From NCBI GenBank assembly GCA_018691945.1, contig JABHJJ010000170.1, positions 1 to 6,474 of the forward strand: a DNA stretch of 6,474 bases, in the 5' to 3' direction. The position numbers were made by a program, and so were the translations under genes. Of this stretch, positions 1 to 5,789 are shown piece after piece. The notes beneath the pieces are model-generated. The model was not told the DNA's origin, made no database searches, and saw nothing but the letters and a program-made list of their open reading frames with translations. Within the stretch, counting starts at the first letter, position 1. Each line of letters starts with the position of its first letter. Source of the stretch: Candidatus Nitrosopelagicus sp. (GTDB lineage Archaea; Thermoproteota; Nitrososphaeria; Nitrososphaerales; Nitrosopumilaceae).

Positions 1-477
1 AACACCCGTAACTGGTTCATCCAATACCAAAATTTTTGGAGAATTTGCTAATGCTTTTGCAATAAAGACACGTTGTTGTTGACCAACAGATAAATCACCA
101 ATCCTTCGGTCAGATAGTTCATGCATCCAAACTTTTTGTAATGCGTCATCAATTTTTTTAGGATCATTTGAATGCTGACTCATTGCAAGAATCTCTCTAA
201 TAGTTGCTGGAAAATTCTTATCAATTACAGGTTTTTGAGGAACATAACCAATCTGGGAGAGATATTTTTTTGATTCATGAATATCTTTATCAAAGAATTT
301 GATGGTTCCATCATATCCAGTATGTAATCCAAGCATGCATCTAAACAGGGTAGATTTTCCAGCACCATTTGGACCAATAATTCCTAAAAAGTCACCTTCA
401 GTAATTCCGAAGCTTATCTCATCTAACGCCTTAATTCCAGAATAATCAACAGATAGCTTTTCAATATCAACAATCAT
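1..477 (-). CDS. Metal (probably zinc/manganese-type) ABC transporter ATP-binding protein, 5' part only
   Basis: The ATPase subunit of a metal-uptake ABC importer; it would hydrolyse ATP on the inner face of the membrane to drive a ZnuB/MntB-type permease. The frame opens with ATG at 477-475 and stays open for 159 codons to the window edge, so the C-terminus (Walker B glutamate onward, including the H-loop) is missing. Visible in order: Walker A GPNGAGKST (residues 35-43), Q-loop YVPQKP (78-83), signature LSVGQ (129-133, with Val where Gly is usual), and Walker B ILVLDEP (149-155) followed by VTGV. The combination of VPQK, LS-GQQQRV and DEP-TGV is typical of the ZnuC/MntB family, but the metal cannot be decided from the ATPase alone. 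It is divergent from a NikR-like regulator, which supports a metal role. The permease and binding-protein genes probably lie beyond the left edge (inference). Confident as an ABC ATPase, moderately confident as metal-specific. Confidence 0.88.
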   Translation of the reverse strand, partial: MIVDIEKLSVDYSGIKALDEISFGITEGDFLGIIGPNGAGKSTLFRCMLGLHTGYDGTIKFFDKDIHESKKYLSQIGYVPQKPVIDKNFPATIREILAMSQHSNDPKKIDDALQKVWMHELSDRRIGDLSVGQQQRVFIAKALANSPKILVLDEPVTGV

Positions 478-491
478 ACGTAAATCCACGG

Positions 492-506
492 TTTATTATT
501 AATAAA
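492..506 (-). promoter_or_regulatory. TATA-like box of the ABC ATPase gene inside a perfect 15-bp palindrome
   Basis: The sequence TTTATTA-T-TAATAAA is a perfect palindrome with 7-bp arms. Read on the minus strand, TTTATTA at 506-500 is centred about 26 bp upstream of the ATPase start codon at 477. That is the spacing of an archaeal TATA box for a leaderless or near-leaderless transcript. The palindrome may simply be a symmetrical TATA region, or it may be part of an operator. Confidence 0.45.
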
Positions 507-530
507 TGTGTAAAAAGTTAATAACATTTA
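503..530. promoter_or_regulatory. Candidate NikR-type operator, TAAATGT-N14-ACATTTA
   Basis: A perfect 7-bp inverted repeat occupies 503-509 and 524-530. Taken as 6-bp half-sites it reads TAAATG-N16-CATTTA, the same 28-bp span as the E. coli NikR operator GTATGA-N16-TCATAC, though the half-site bases differ. It lies in the gap between the ABC ATPase gene and the NikR-like gene, overlaps the ATPase TATA-like box at 500-506, and ends just before the TATA-like stretch of the regulator gene (531-543). It could therefore control both directions. The repeat is seen directly; its function as an operator is inferred, and AT-rich DNA makes chance dyads fairly common. Confidence 0.5.
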
Positions 531-543
531 CCTAAAATTTTTA
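531..543 (+). promoter_or_regulatory. TATA-like box for the NikR-like operon
   Basis: CCTAAAATTTTTA contains an A/T-only core centred near 538, about 29 bp upstream of the ATG at 567. This fits a short-leader archaeal promoter and supports 567 rather than the ATG at 543 as the start, because the earlier ATG would lie at the end of the box itself. No Shine-Dalgarno sequence precedes either ATG. Confidence 0.4.
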
Positions 544-566
544 TGTTTCTTAATAACAATGAGCAT

Positions 567-950
567 ATGCCAATTGTCTCCATTTCTTTAACTGAGGAAA
601 TTCTCAAAGAAATCGACAACTTGCAAAAAAATCTTGGATTCTCTGGGAGGTCAGACGCAATTAGAGCAGGAATTCGAAGTTTTGTTTCAGAGGAAAAACA
701 GAAAGAAAATCTATCAGGAAAGGTTAATGCAATTTTATTAGTTGTCCATAATGATGAATACGATAATCAGGTAAATGGAATCAAACATTCCTATGAAGAT
801 CTCATTACAACACATTTACACAGTAAGATTGAAGGTGACAAATGTATGGAACTTTTCATGTTAAAAGGAGAAGCAGAAGCGGTAAGTACAATTACAAAAG
901 ATTTTCAGATTAATAAAAAAATGGATACCGTAAAGTTAGTGACATTATAA
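567..950 (+). CDS. NikR-like ribbon-helix-helix metal-responsive transcriptional regulator
   Basis: A 127-residue DNA-binding regulator of the NikR family: an N-terminal ribbon-helix-helix domain (residues 1-45) and a C-terminal ACT-like metal-binding domain (about 52-127). The ATG at 567 is chosen over the one at 543 because MPIVSISL then aligns position for position with the N-terminus of NikR (MQRVTITL), and because of the TATA spacing. The strand VSISL, two helices and the SGRSDAIR turn (26-33) are typical. The metal domain shows a His at 74, HLH at 83-85 and Cys at 93 in the LH-x(5-7)-C-x-E context. Aligned to E. coli NikR without gaps, His76, His87 and Cys95 match His74, His85 and Cys93, but His89 is Lys87 and there is an extra His83. 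Length is close to the family's (about 133). It probably represses the divergent transporter gene and itself (inference). It is first in an operon with gltX, 1 nt away. Metal specificity is open. Confidence 0.9.
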   Translation: MPIVSISLTEEILKEIDNLQKNLGFSGRSDAIRAGIRSFVSEEKQKENLSGKVNAILLVVHNDEYDNQVNGIKHSYEDLITTHLHSKIEGDKCMELFMLKGEAEAVSTITKDFQINKKMDTVKLVTL

Positions 951-951
951 A

Positions 952-2670
952 ATGAATGACGAAGAAATAAAAAATGAGATTAGAAAGTTTGCATTGCAAA
1001 ATGCTGCAGAACATGAAGGTCAAACAAGAGATAAAACAATTCTTGCAAAAATAATGGGAAATGTACCAGAGTTAAGACAAAAAGCAAAAGAGATATCACC
1101 TATAATTACTGAAATTGTGTCAGAGATAAATCAGATTTCACTTGAAGAACAACAAGAAGAGATTAAAGAAAATTATCCAGAATTGTTAGAGATAAAAAAA
1201 GAGAAACCACAAAAAGATAGTTTACTTCCAGCTCTAAAAAATATAGAAGGAAAAGAAATCATTACAAGATTTCCTCCTGCACCAAATGGCTATCCACACA
1301 TAGGTCATGCAAAGGCTGCTGTAATCAGTGAAGAATATGCAAAGATGCATGGTGGAAAAATGATCTTAAGATTTGAAGATACAAATCCAGGAACCGAACG
1401 ATTAGAATATTATGCTGCAATTAAGGTTGGAATGGATTGGCTTGGAATAAAATATGATAGCGTAGAATATGTTTCAGATAGTTTAGATGTACTTTACAAA
1501 AAAGCAGATCAGATTATAAAATCAAATGATGCATATGTCTGTACATGCAGTCAAGACAGCATTAGTAAAGATAGACGAGAAATGACTGAATGTGGTTGTA
1601 CCAAACAGAGTGTAGAAGAAAATGAAAGATTATGGCATAAGATGTTTGATGAAAAAGGCTTCAAAGAGGGACAAGCATTATTACGATTTAGAGGAAACAT
1701 GCAATCCGGAAACACAACAATGAGAGATCCAGCACTATTTAGAATTAATACAAAAAGACACGCAAGGCAAGAGCAAAAATACAAAGTTTGGCCAACATAT
1801 GATTTTGCAGGCATAATTTTTGATAGTATTAGTAAGGTTTCACATGCCATGAGATCAAAGGAGTTTGAACTGAGAAAAGAGCTCCATCACACAATTTTGG
1901 ATAAATTAGGAATGGAAAAAGCCGAATTCATCTTTTTTGGCAGACTGGATTTAGAAGGAATGCCCGTATCAAAAAGTGCATTAAAGCCACTAATTGAAAA
2001 TGGTAAAGTTCCATGGTATGATGACCCAAGATTACCAACTCTTGAAGGATTACGAAGAAGAGGGATTAGACCAGAAGCAGTGAAAAAATTTGTCTTATCT
2101 TTGGGATTAACAAAAAACGATACAGTTTCCCCATTTGCATCTCTAGAGGCATTTAACAAGAAGATTATCGATGGAAAAAGCGTAAGATTGCATATGGTAC
2201 GTAATCCAAAGGAATTAAAAATTGTAAATCTACCATCAAATGAATTCCAGTTATCAAATCATCCTACAATTGATTTGGGTAAACGAACTGTAAATGTTAA
2301 TGATTCAGTGATGATTGATGGTCAGGATGCAATGGGATTAAAGAAAGGAGAATCAATCAGACTTTTAGGAATTGGAATTGTAAAGATTATAGAAGATGGT
2401 TTAGATCTTGCTGCAGAATATATTTCAGAAAATGCGGAAAATATTGAAAAAAAGATACAGTGGGTCACAAAAGAAACAATAAAAATCAAAATTATAGTTC
2501 CTGAACAGTTATTTTTTGGTGAGGAATTTAACGAAGATAGTTTGAAAGAGATAGAAGGATTTGTAGAGCAAGCGTACTTAGAGTTAAAAGACGGTGATGA
2601 AATCCAATTTATAAGATTTGGTTATTGTAGAAAAGAATCAACACATCAAGTCATATTTACACACAAGTGA
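952..2670 (+). CDS. gltX: Glutamyl-tRNA synthetase, archaeal type
   Basis: A cytoplasmic class I synthetase that charges tRNA-Glu. Archaea lack GlnRS, so the enzyme is expected to be non-discriminating, also making Glu-tRNA-Gln for the GatDE amidotransferase (family knowledge). The 572 residues match the archaeal form. A charged, mostly helical N-terminal extension (1-100) leads into the Rossmann catalytic domain with the HIGH motif (116-119, in PNGYPHIGH), the RFEDTNPG segment (140-147), a CxC...CxC cysteine set (197, 199, 214, 216) in the inserted acceptor-binding region, and the KMSKS-equivalent PVSKS (338-342). The segment WYDDPRLPTLEGLRRRGI (355-372) is diagnostic of the archaeal/eukaryotic GluRS-GlnRS branch. 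A beta-rich anticodon-binding region follows (about 395-572). The ATG comes one nucleotide after the regulator's stop with no Shine-Dalgarno sequence, so translation is probably coupled or the mRNA polycistronic. No catalytic motif is missing. Confidence 0.96.
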   Translation: MNDEEIKNEIRKFALQNAAEHEGQTRDKTILAKIMGNVPELRQKAKEISPIITEIVSEINQISLEEQQEEIKENYPELLEIKKEKPQKDSLLPALKNIEGKEIITRFPPAPNGYPHIGHAKAAVISEEYAKMHGGKMILRFEDTNPGTERLEYYAAIKVGMDWLGIKYDSVEYVSDSLDVLYKKADQIIKSNDAYVCTCSQDSISKDRREMTECGCTKQSVEENERLWHKMFDEKGFKEGQALLRFRGNMQSGNTTMRDPALFRINTKRHARQEQKYKVWPTYDFAGIIFDSISKVSHAMRSKEFELRKELHHTILDKLGMEKAEFIFFGRLDLEGMPVSKSALKPLIENGKVPWYDDPRLPTLEGLRRRGIRPEAVKKFVLSLGLTKNDTVSPFASLEAFNKKIIDGKSVRLHMVRNPKELKIVNLPSNEFQLSNHPTIDLGKRTVNVNDSVMIDGQDAMGLKKGESIRLLGIGIVKIIEDGLDLAAEYISENAENIEKKIQWVTKETIKIKIIVPEQLFFGEEFNEDSLKEIEGFVEQAYLELKDGDEIQFIRFGYCRKESTHQVIFTHK

Positions 2671-2676
2671 GATAAA

Positions 2677-3540
2677 ATGAAAATTGCAAGAGTAATAAAA
2701 TCAGGTAAAGAAACTTTTGGTTTAATTAAAGGTGACAAGATTGCTACAAAAGATGATATTGCACAATCTACAGGTATACCAATTCCACTAAATGTTAGAG
2801 ATTTTTTGTTTGATGGCTGGTATGAAGAGATTCTACCAAAGATTGATGAAATTGAATTTAAGCACGATTTATCAGAATTTGATATTTTAGCACCAATTCC
2901 TAATCCTAACAAGATAATTTGTTTGGCATTCAACTACAAAGATCATGCAGAAGAACAAAAATTAACACCCCCAAAAGAACCAGCAATAGTAAACAAACCA
3001 AGAACCGCGCTAAATGGAACCAATGCAGAAATAATTTGTCCAAAATTTGTTAAGGAATTAGATTATGAAATCGAACTTGCCCTAATAATTAACAAAAAGT
3101 GTAAAAATATTTCAGAAGAAGAAGCAATGGATGTAATTTTCGGGTATATGATACTAAATGATGTATCAGCAAGAGATATTCAAGAAATGGATAAACAATT
3201 TACACGAGCAAAATCATTTGATACATTTGCACCATGTGGACCATGGATTACAACAAAAGATGAAATTGATGATCCTCATAATCTCAAACTTTTAACAAAG
3301 GTTAACGGAACTGTCAGACAAGATTCTACAACATCTAACATGTTCATAAAAATTCCATCAATCATATCAATACTAAGTGAATCAATGACGCTAGAACCAG
3401 GAGACATAATTTCAACTGGAACTGCTGCAGGGGTTGCACTGAATAATCCAAATATACCTTATCTAAAAGATGAGGATGTAATAGAAATGGAAATAGAAAA
3501 ACTGGGCTCTATTAAAAATACAGTCAAATTTGTAGATTAG
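2677..3540 (+). CDS. Fumarylacetoacetate hydrolase (FAH) family protein
   Basis: A 287-residue member of the FAH superfamily: Mg/Mn-dependent enzymes that cleave or decarboxylate acylpyruvates and related 2-oxo acids, or hydrate or dehydrate sugar acids. Residues 1-70 form the variable N-terminal domain. The FAH core follows: CLAFNYKDHAEE (82-93), with His90 and Glu93 in the positions of the FAHD1 catalytic His-Glu pair; metal ligands Glu131 and Glu133 (in LDYEIELAL) and Asp162 (in NDVSARD, 161-167); and the GDIISTGTAAGVA stretch near the C-terminus. All expected metal and catalytic residues are present, so it should be active, but the substrate cannot be read from sequence. It lies 6 nt after gltX, whose stop overlaps a GTGA that could act as a weak ribosome-binding site, so it probably belongs to the same operon. 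The stop codon overlaps that of the converging GNAT gene. Confidence 0.92.
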   Translation: MKIARVIKSGKETFGLIKGDKIATKDDIAQSTGIPIPLNVRDFLFDGWYEEILPKIDEIEFKHDLSEFDILAPIPNPNKIICLAFNYKDHAEEQKLTPPKEPAIVNKPRTALNGTNAEIICPKFVKELDYEIELALIINKKCKNISEEEAMDVIFGYMILNDVSARDIQEMDKQFTRAKSFDTFAPCGPWITTKDEIDDPHNLKLLTKVNGTVRQDSTTSNMFIKIPSIISILSESMTLEPGDIISTGTAAGVALNNPNIPYLKDEDVIEMEIEKLGSIKNTVKFVD

Positions 3541-4346
3541 AGTTTTTTTTCCATTAAATAAAATGGGAATTTATTTTCTAAATTTTCAATTTTAGGTAAT
3601 GATTCAAGTTCAGTTAGTATTCTAATCTTTGAATAATTTTTTTTATATGCAATATTTTGTACAAATTTTATCATTGTTTCAAGTTCAGTACCAAAAAGAA
3701 TTTCCAAGATAACTGTATTTTCAAAAGATTCAGATTCAGTGATTATGCCCAAAGTGGTTATTTCACTACCAATTTTTTGACAGAATATTTTATTTTCAGA
3801 ATTTAATTTTTTTAATCTTTCATTAGTTAATGGAATCCATCTCCATGATTCAATGAAATTATATTTTTCCATATCTAGTTCTTCACAATCAATTAGGCAT
3901 GAATCAGATAGCATTGTATTTTGTTGAGAAATTTGTTTTGATTCTAAAGAAAAATAATTCCATTTTGAGATTATTTTATATCCAAGTTTTTTTGCCAATT
4001 TAAGAGAAGGATTATTTTCAGATGCAATAAGCATTCTAGATATTTTGAATTCTTGTGATTTTGCTTTCCCTTCAAAATAATGGATCATTTTTTGTGCTAA
4101 TCCTTTTTTTCTAAAATTATTACTTACACGAATACCTTCAATCCAAATCATTTTTTCATCAGGATAAAATCCAGCATGTGCCATTGAAACAGGAATTTGA
4201 TCATTTTTGATGACAATTAGATGTCCTTCATTTATCCAATTATCCCATACTTCATGTATGTAATCACCCCACGAAAATGTGTTTTGACAAAAATTCAAGA
4301 CATCTTTTTTATCAGAACTTGATGCTAGTCGAGGTAAACTGTCCAT
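3537..4346 (-). CDS. GNAT-family N-acetyltransferase with an unassigned C-terminal domain
   Basis: A 269-residue protein whose first half (about 5-140) is a GNAT acyl-CoA-dependent acetyltransferase. The beta4 strand MIWIEGIRV (66-74) leads into the acetyl-CoA pyrophosphate loop RKKGLA (79-84, the R-x-x-G-x-A motif) and helix AQKMIHYFE. Then comes motif B, SENNPSLKLAKKLGYKII (109-126), whose Asn and Pro contact CoA in the family. The acceptor is unknown. The second half (about 145-269) has alternating charged and hydrophobic stretches and no motif I recognise; it could be a degenerate second GNAT-like lobe or a substrate domain. The ATG at 4346-4344 is supported by a TATA-like box 26 bp upstream. 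The gene is alone on its strand, converges on the FAH gene with a 4-bp overlap, and is divergent from the Rieske gene. Confidence 0.87.
   Translation of the reverse strand: MDSLPRLASSSDKKDVLNFCQNTFSWGDYIHEVWDNWINEGHLIVIKNDQIPVSMAHAGFYPDEKMIWIEGIRVSNNFRKKGLAQKMIHYFEGKAKSQEFKISRMLIASENNPSLKLAKKLGYKIISKWNYFSLESKQISQQNTMLSDSCLIDCEELDMEKYNFIESWRWIPLTNERLKKLNSENKIFCQKIGSEITTLGIITESESFENTVILEILFGTELETMIKFVQNIAYKKNYSKIRILTELESLPKIENLENKFPFYLMEKKL
3543..3550 (+). terminator. Oligo-T terminator after the regulator-gltX-FAH operon
   Basis: A run of eight T begins two bases after the FAH stop codon. Archaeal RNA polymerase terminates at oligo-T tracts without needing a hairpin, so this is a plausible end for plus-strand transcripts. 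It lies inside the last codons of the converging GNAT gene, where it encodes the lysines before its final Leu. Confidence 0.5.
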
Positions 4347-4355
4347 AAAATAAGA

Positions 4356-4367
4356 AAAATTATTAAG
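4356..4367 (+). promoter_or_regulatory. Weak TATA-like box for the Rieske/UPF0147 genes
   Basis: AAAATTATTAAG is centred about 27 bp upstream of the ATG at 4389, the spacing expected for a leaderless archaeal transcript. It is A/T-rich DNA in a 42-bp divergent gap, so the call rests mostly on position. Confidence 0.3.
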
Positions 4368-4376
4368 AATATAAAA
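4367..4376 (-). promoter_or_regulatory. TATA box of the GNAT gene
   Basis: On the minus strand this reads TTTTATATTC, a good archaeal TATA element centred about 26 bp upstream of the GNAT start codon at 4346. It implies a leaderless or near-leaderless transcript. It overlaps the likely start region of the oppositely oriented Rieske transcript, so the two promoters may interfere. Confidence 0.5.
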
Positions 4377-4388
4377 TGGATTTAGTTA

Positions 4389-4697
4389 ATGGGACGAATT
4401 ATTGCTTGTAAATCATCAGAATTAGAACCAGGAAAGATGAAAAAAGTTTCTGTGGATAGTAAAGAGATTCTAATTACAAATGTAAATGGAAATTATTTTG
4501 CGTGTGATGATACATGTACACATTCAGGAGCAAGCCTATCAGAAGGAAATTTAGAAAATTCAACAATCACATGCGGATGGCATGCAGCACAATTTAGCTG
4601 TGAGACAGGTAAACTGGAAAAATTTCCTGCAAAAATTAACGATTTAAAGTCATATACAGTGGTAGTAGAATCAGAAGATGTATTCATAGAGATTTAG
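4389..4697 (+). CDS. Rieske-type [2Fe-2S] ferredoxin
   Basis: A small soluble electron-transfer protein of 102 residues that is essentially one Rieske domain. The cluster ligands are plain: CTH (Cys43, His45) and CGWH (Cys62, His65), separated by 16 residues, which gives the C-x-H...C-x-x-H pattern. Each pair sits in its usual loop (DDTCTHSGASLSEG, and CGWHAAQFSCETGK). There is no signal peptide or membrane anchor, so it resembles BphF-type dioxygenase ferredoxins or the NirD small subunit rather than the cytochrome bc Rieske subunit. The redox partner is not encoded here. An ATG at 4376 is out of frame, so 4389 is the start. UPF0147 follows after 3 nt, suggesting an operon. Confidence 0.93.
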   Translation: MGRIIACKSSELEPGKMKKVSVDSKEILITNVNGNYFACDDTCTHSGASLSEGNLENSTITCGWHAAQFSCETGKLEKFPAKINDLKSYTVVVESEDVFIEI

Positions 4698-4700
4698 AAA

Positions 4701-4964
4701 ATGAGCAAGGAAAATGAGCAAGCAATGGAAAGTGCACTTCAAACACTTAATCAACTAGCAACTAGTCATTCTACACCAAAAAATTTCAAGAAAACCATTT
4801 CAGATTTGATTATAGAGTTACAAACAGATGAATATTCAATATCAGTAAGAGCAGCTAATGCAATTAGTACTCTAGACGATATTACGCAGGATCCAAATGT
4901 ACCATCATTTGTTAGAACTACGTTATGGCAAGCAGTATCAGTATTAGAGAGTATAAGAGAATAA
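4701..4964 (+). CDS. UPF0147 family protein (conserved archaeal, function unknown)
   Basis: An 87-residue, apparently all-helical cytosolic protein recognised as UPF0147, a small family widespread in archaea and without an established function. The hallmark segment is SVRAANAISTLDDITQDPNVP (about 53-73), followed by FVRTTLWQAVSVLESIRE at the C-terminus. The length is typical and there is no metal or nucleotide motif. The start ATG lies 3 nt after the Rieske stop with no Shine-Dalgarno sequence, so the two are probably co-transcribed. That pairing does not by itself show a shared function. Confidence 0.9.
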   Translation: MSKENEQAMESALQTLNQLATSHSTPKNFKKTISDLIIELQTDEYSISVRAANAISTLDDITQDPNVPSFVRTTLWQAVSVLESIRE

Positions 4965-4989
4965 ATTCCCTTAAGATTTTATCAATACA

Positions 4990-5751
4990 TTGAAAATAGA
5001 AGAATATCTTTCCACATTACCACAATCTATTCTATCAGGAGAAGAAATTCAAATTCCCCCAGATACAATAAGAGAAATTTTTAGATTTACAAATTTAGGA
5101 AAAAATGACATATTCTATCATCTAGGATGTGGTGATGGAACCAGTCTATCAATTGCAAGAGAAGAATTTAATGTGAAAAATGCAATTGGAATAGATAATT
5201 CAGAGAAAATGATTAACATTGCAAAAAAAATGATTAATGAAAGAAATATTTTAGATATAAAAGTGATTGAACAAGATGTACTGGAAGCAGAGTTTAATGA
5301 TGCAAGTGTAATTTTATGTTGGTTTATGGATCCTGAGATTTTAGAAAAAATGATGGTAAAATTTAAGAATTTAAAAAAGGATACCAAAATAATTACAATA
5401 TGGGCACCATTACCAGGATGTGTACCAGAAAAGGTTGACTTTCCATACATCATAAATAAAATTCCATTGAATGAGACAGATGATTTGAAGAAACAATTGT
5501 TAGCTGTGTTTGATACAGAATGCATTGGATTTATCACTGCATGGGAATATGCAGAGAGATATACAAAAGCTATAGGAAGAGATAACCCAGAAAATGATAG
5601 ATTTCTTGTTATAATTCAAGCATTAACAATTTGGATAAATGCAAAAAATCTTGGAGTTGCATGTGGTGATGAGATGCCAGATTCAATCAAATCATATATT
5701 GCAATTCTCAAAGAATATTTTGGGATTGAAGTTGAGCATTTGTTAAAATAA
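4990..5751 (+). CDS. Class I SAM-dependent methyltransferase with C-terminal helical extension, TTG start
   Basis: A 253-residue protein with a Rossmann-type methyltransferase domain (about 25-140). Motif I is FYHLGCGDG (42-50); the acidic ribose-binding residue is Asp69 in IGIDNSEKM; EQDVLEA (94-100) gives the adenine-binding Asp; and VILCWFMDPEIL (107-118) is motif IV. The D-x-FY-x-LGCGDG form resembles archaeal DOT1/aKMT-like protein-lysine methyltransferases, but the target is not readable from sequence. Residues about 180-253 form an extra helical segment (TAWEYAERY, IWINAKNLGVACGDEMP, YIAILKEYFGI) that I do not recognise. The frame has a stop at 4972 and no ATG until well into the SAM domain, so TTG at 4990 is the only start that preserves motif I. 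The A/T stretch at 4961-4967, about 26 bp upstream, could be its own TATA box; otherwise it is read through from UPF0147, 25 bp upstream. Confidence 0.85.
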   Translation: MKIEEYLSTLPQSILSGEEIQIPPDTIREIFRFTNLGKNDIFYHLGCGDGTSLSIAREEFNVKNAIGIDNSEKMINIAKKMINERNILDIKVIEQDVLEAEFNDASVILCWFMDPEILEKMMVKFKNLKKDTKIITIWAPLPGCVPEKVDFPYIINKIPLNETDDLKKQLLAVFDTECIGFITAWEYAERYTKAIGRDNPENDRFLVIIQALTIWINAKNLGVACGDEMPDSIKSYIAILKEYFGIEVEHLLK

Positions 5752-5762
5752 TCAAGTCAACC

Positions 5763-5771
5763 TTTTATTTA
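5763..5771 (+). promoter_or_regulatory. TATA-like box for the 115-residue protein gene
   Basis: TTTTATTTA is centred about 23 bp upstream of the ATG at 5790, preceded by AACC. The position and composition suit an archaeal core promoter giving a leaderless transcript, which would make the downstream gene independent of the methyltransferase gene. Confidence 0.45.
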
Positions 5772-5789
5772 CAAAAATCAAGTATTATC

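Noticed and set aside
543..566. Earlier in-frame ATG that would add eight residues (MFLNNNEH) to the NikR-like regulator
   Set aside because: The family N-terminus aligns exactly from the ATG at 567, and the earlier ATG sits at the end of the likely TATA-like stretch. The extension has no family counterpart.
1551..2159. Minus-strand open frames of 99 and 90 codons opposite gltX
   Set aside because: They lie wholly antisense to a well-conserved synthetase, show low-complexity shadow translations, and have no promoter or family features.
2646..2933. Minus-strand open frame of 95 codons across the gltX/FAH junction
   Set aside because: It overlaps two clear genes on the other strand and has no recognisable content; it is a shadow of the coding bias.
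4493..4687. Minus-strand open frame of 64 codons opposite the Rieske gene
   Set aside because: The Rieske ligands on the plus strand are unambiguous, and the antisense frame has no independent support.
5118..5537. Minus-strand open frame of 139 codons opposite the methyltransferase, Phe/Ser/Ile-rich
   Set aside because: The apparent hydrophobicity comes from reading AT-rich coding DNA in reverse; the plus-strand frame has intact SAM motifs.
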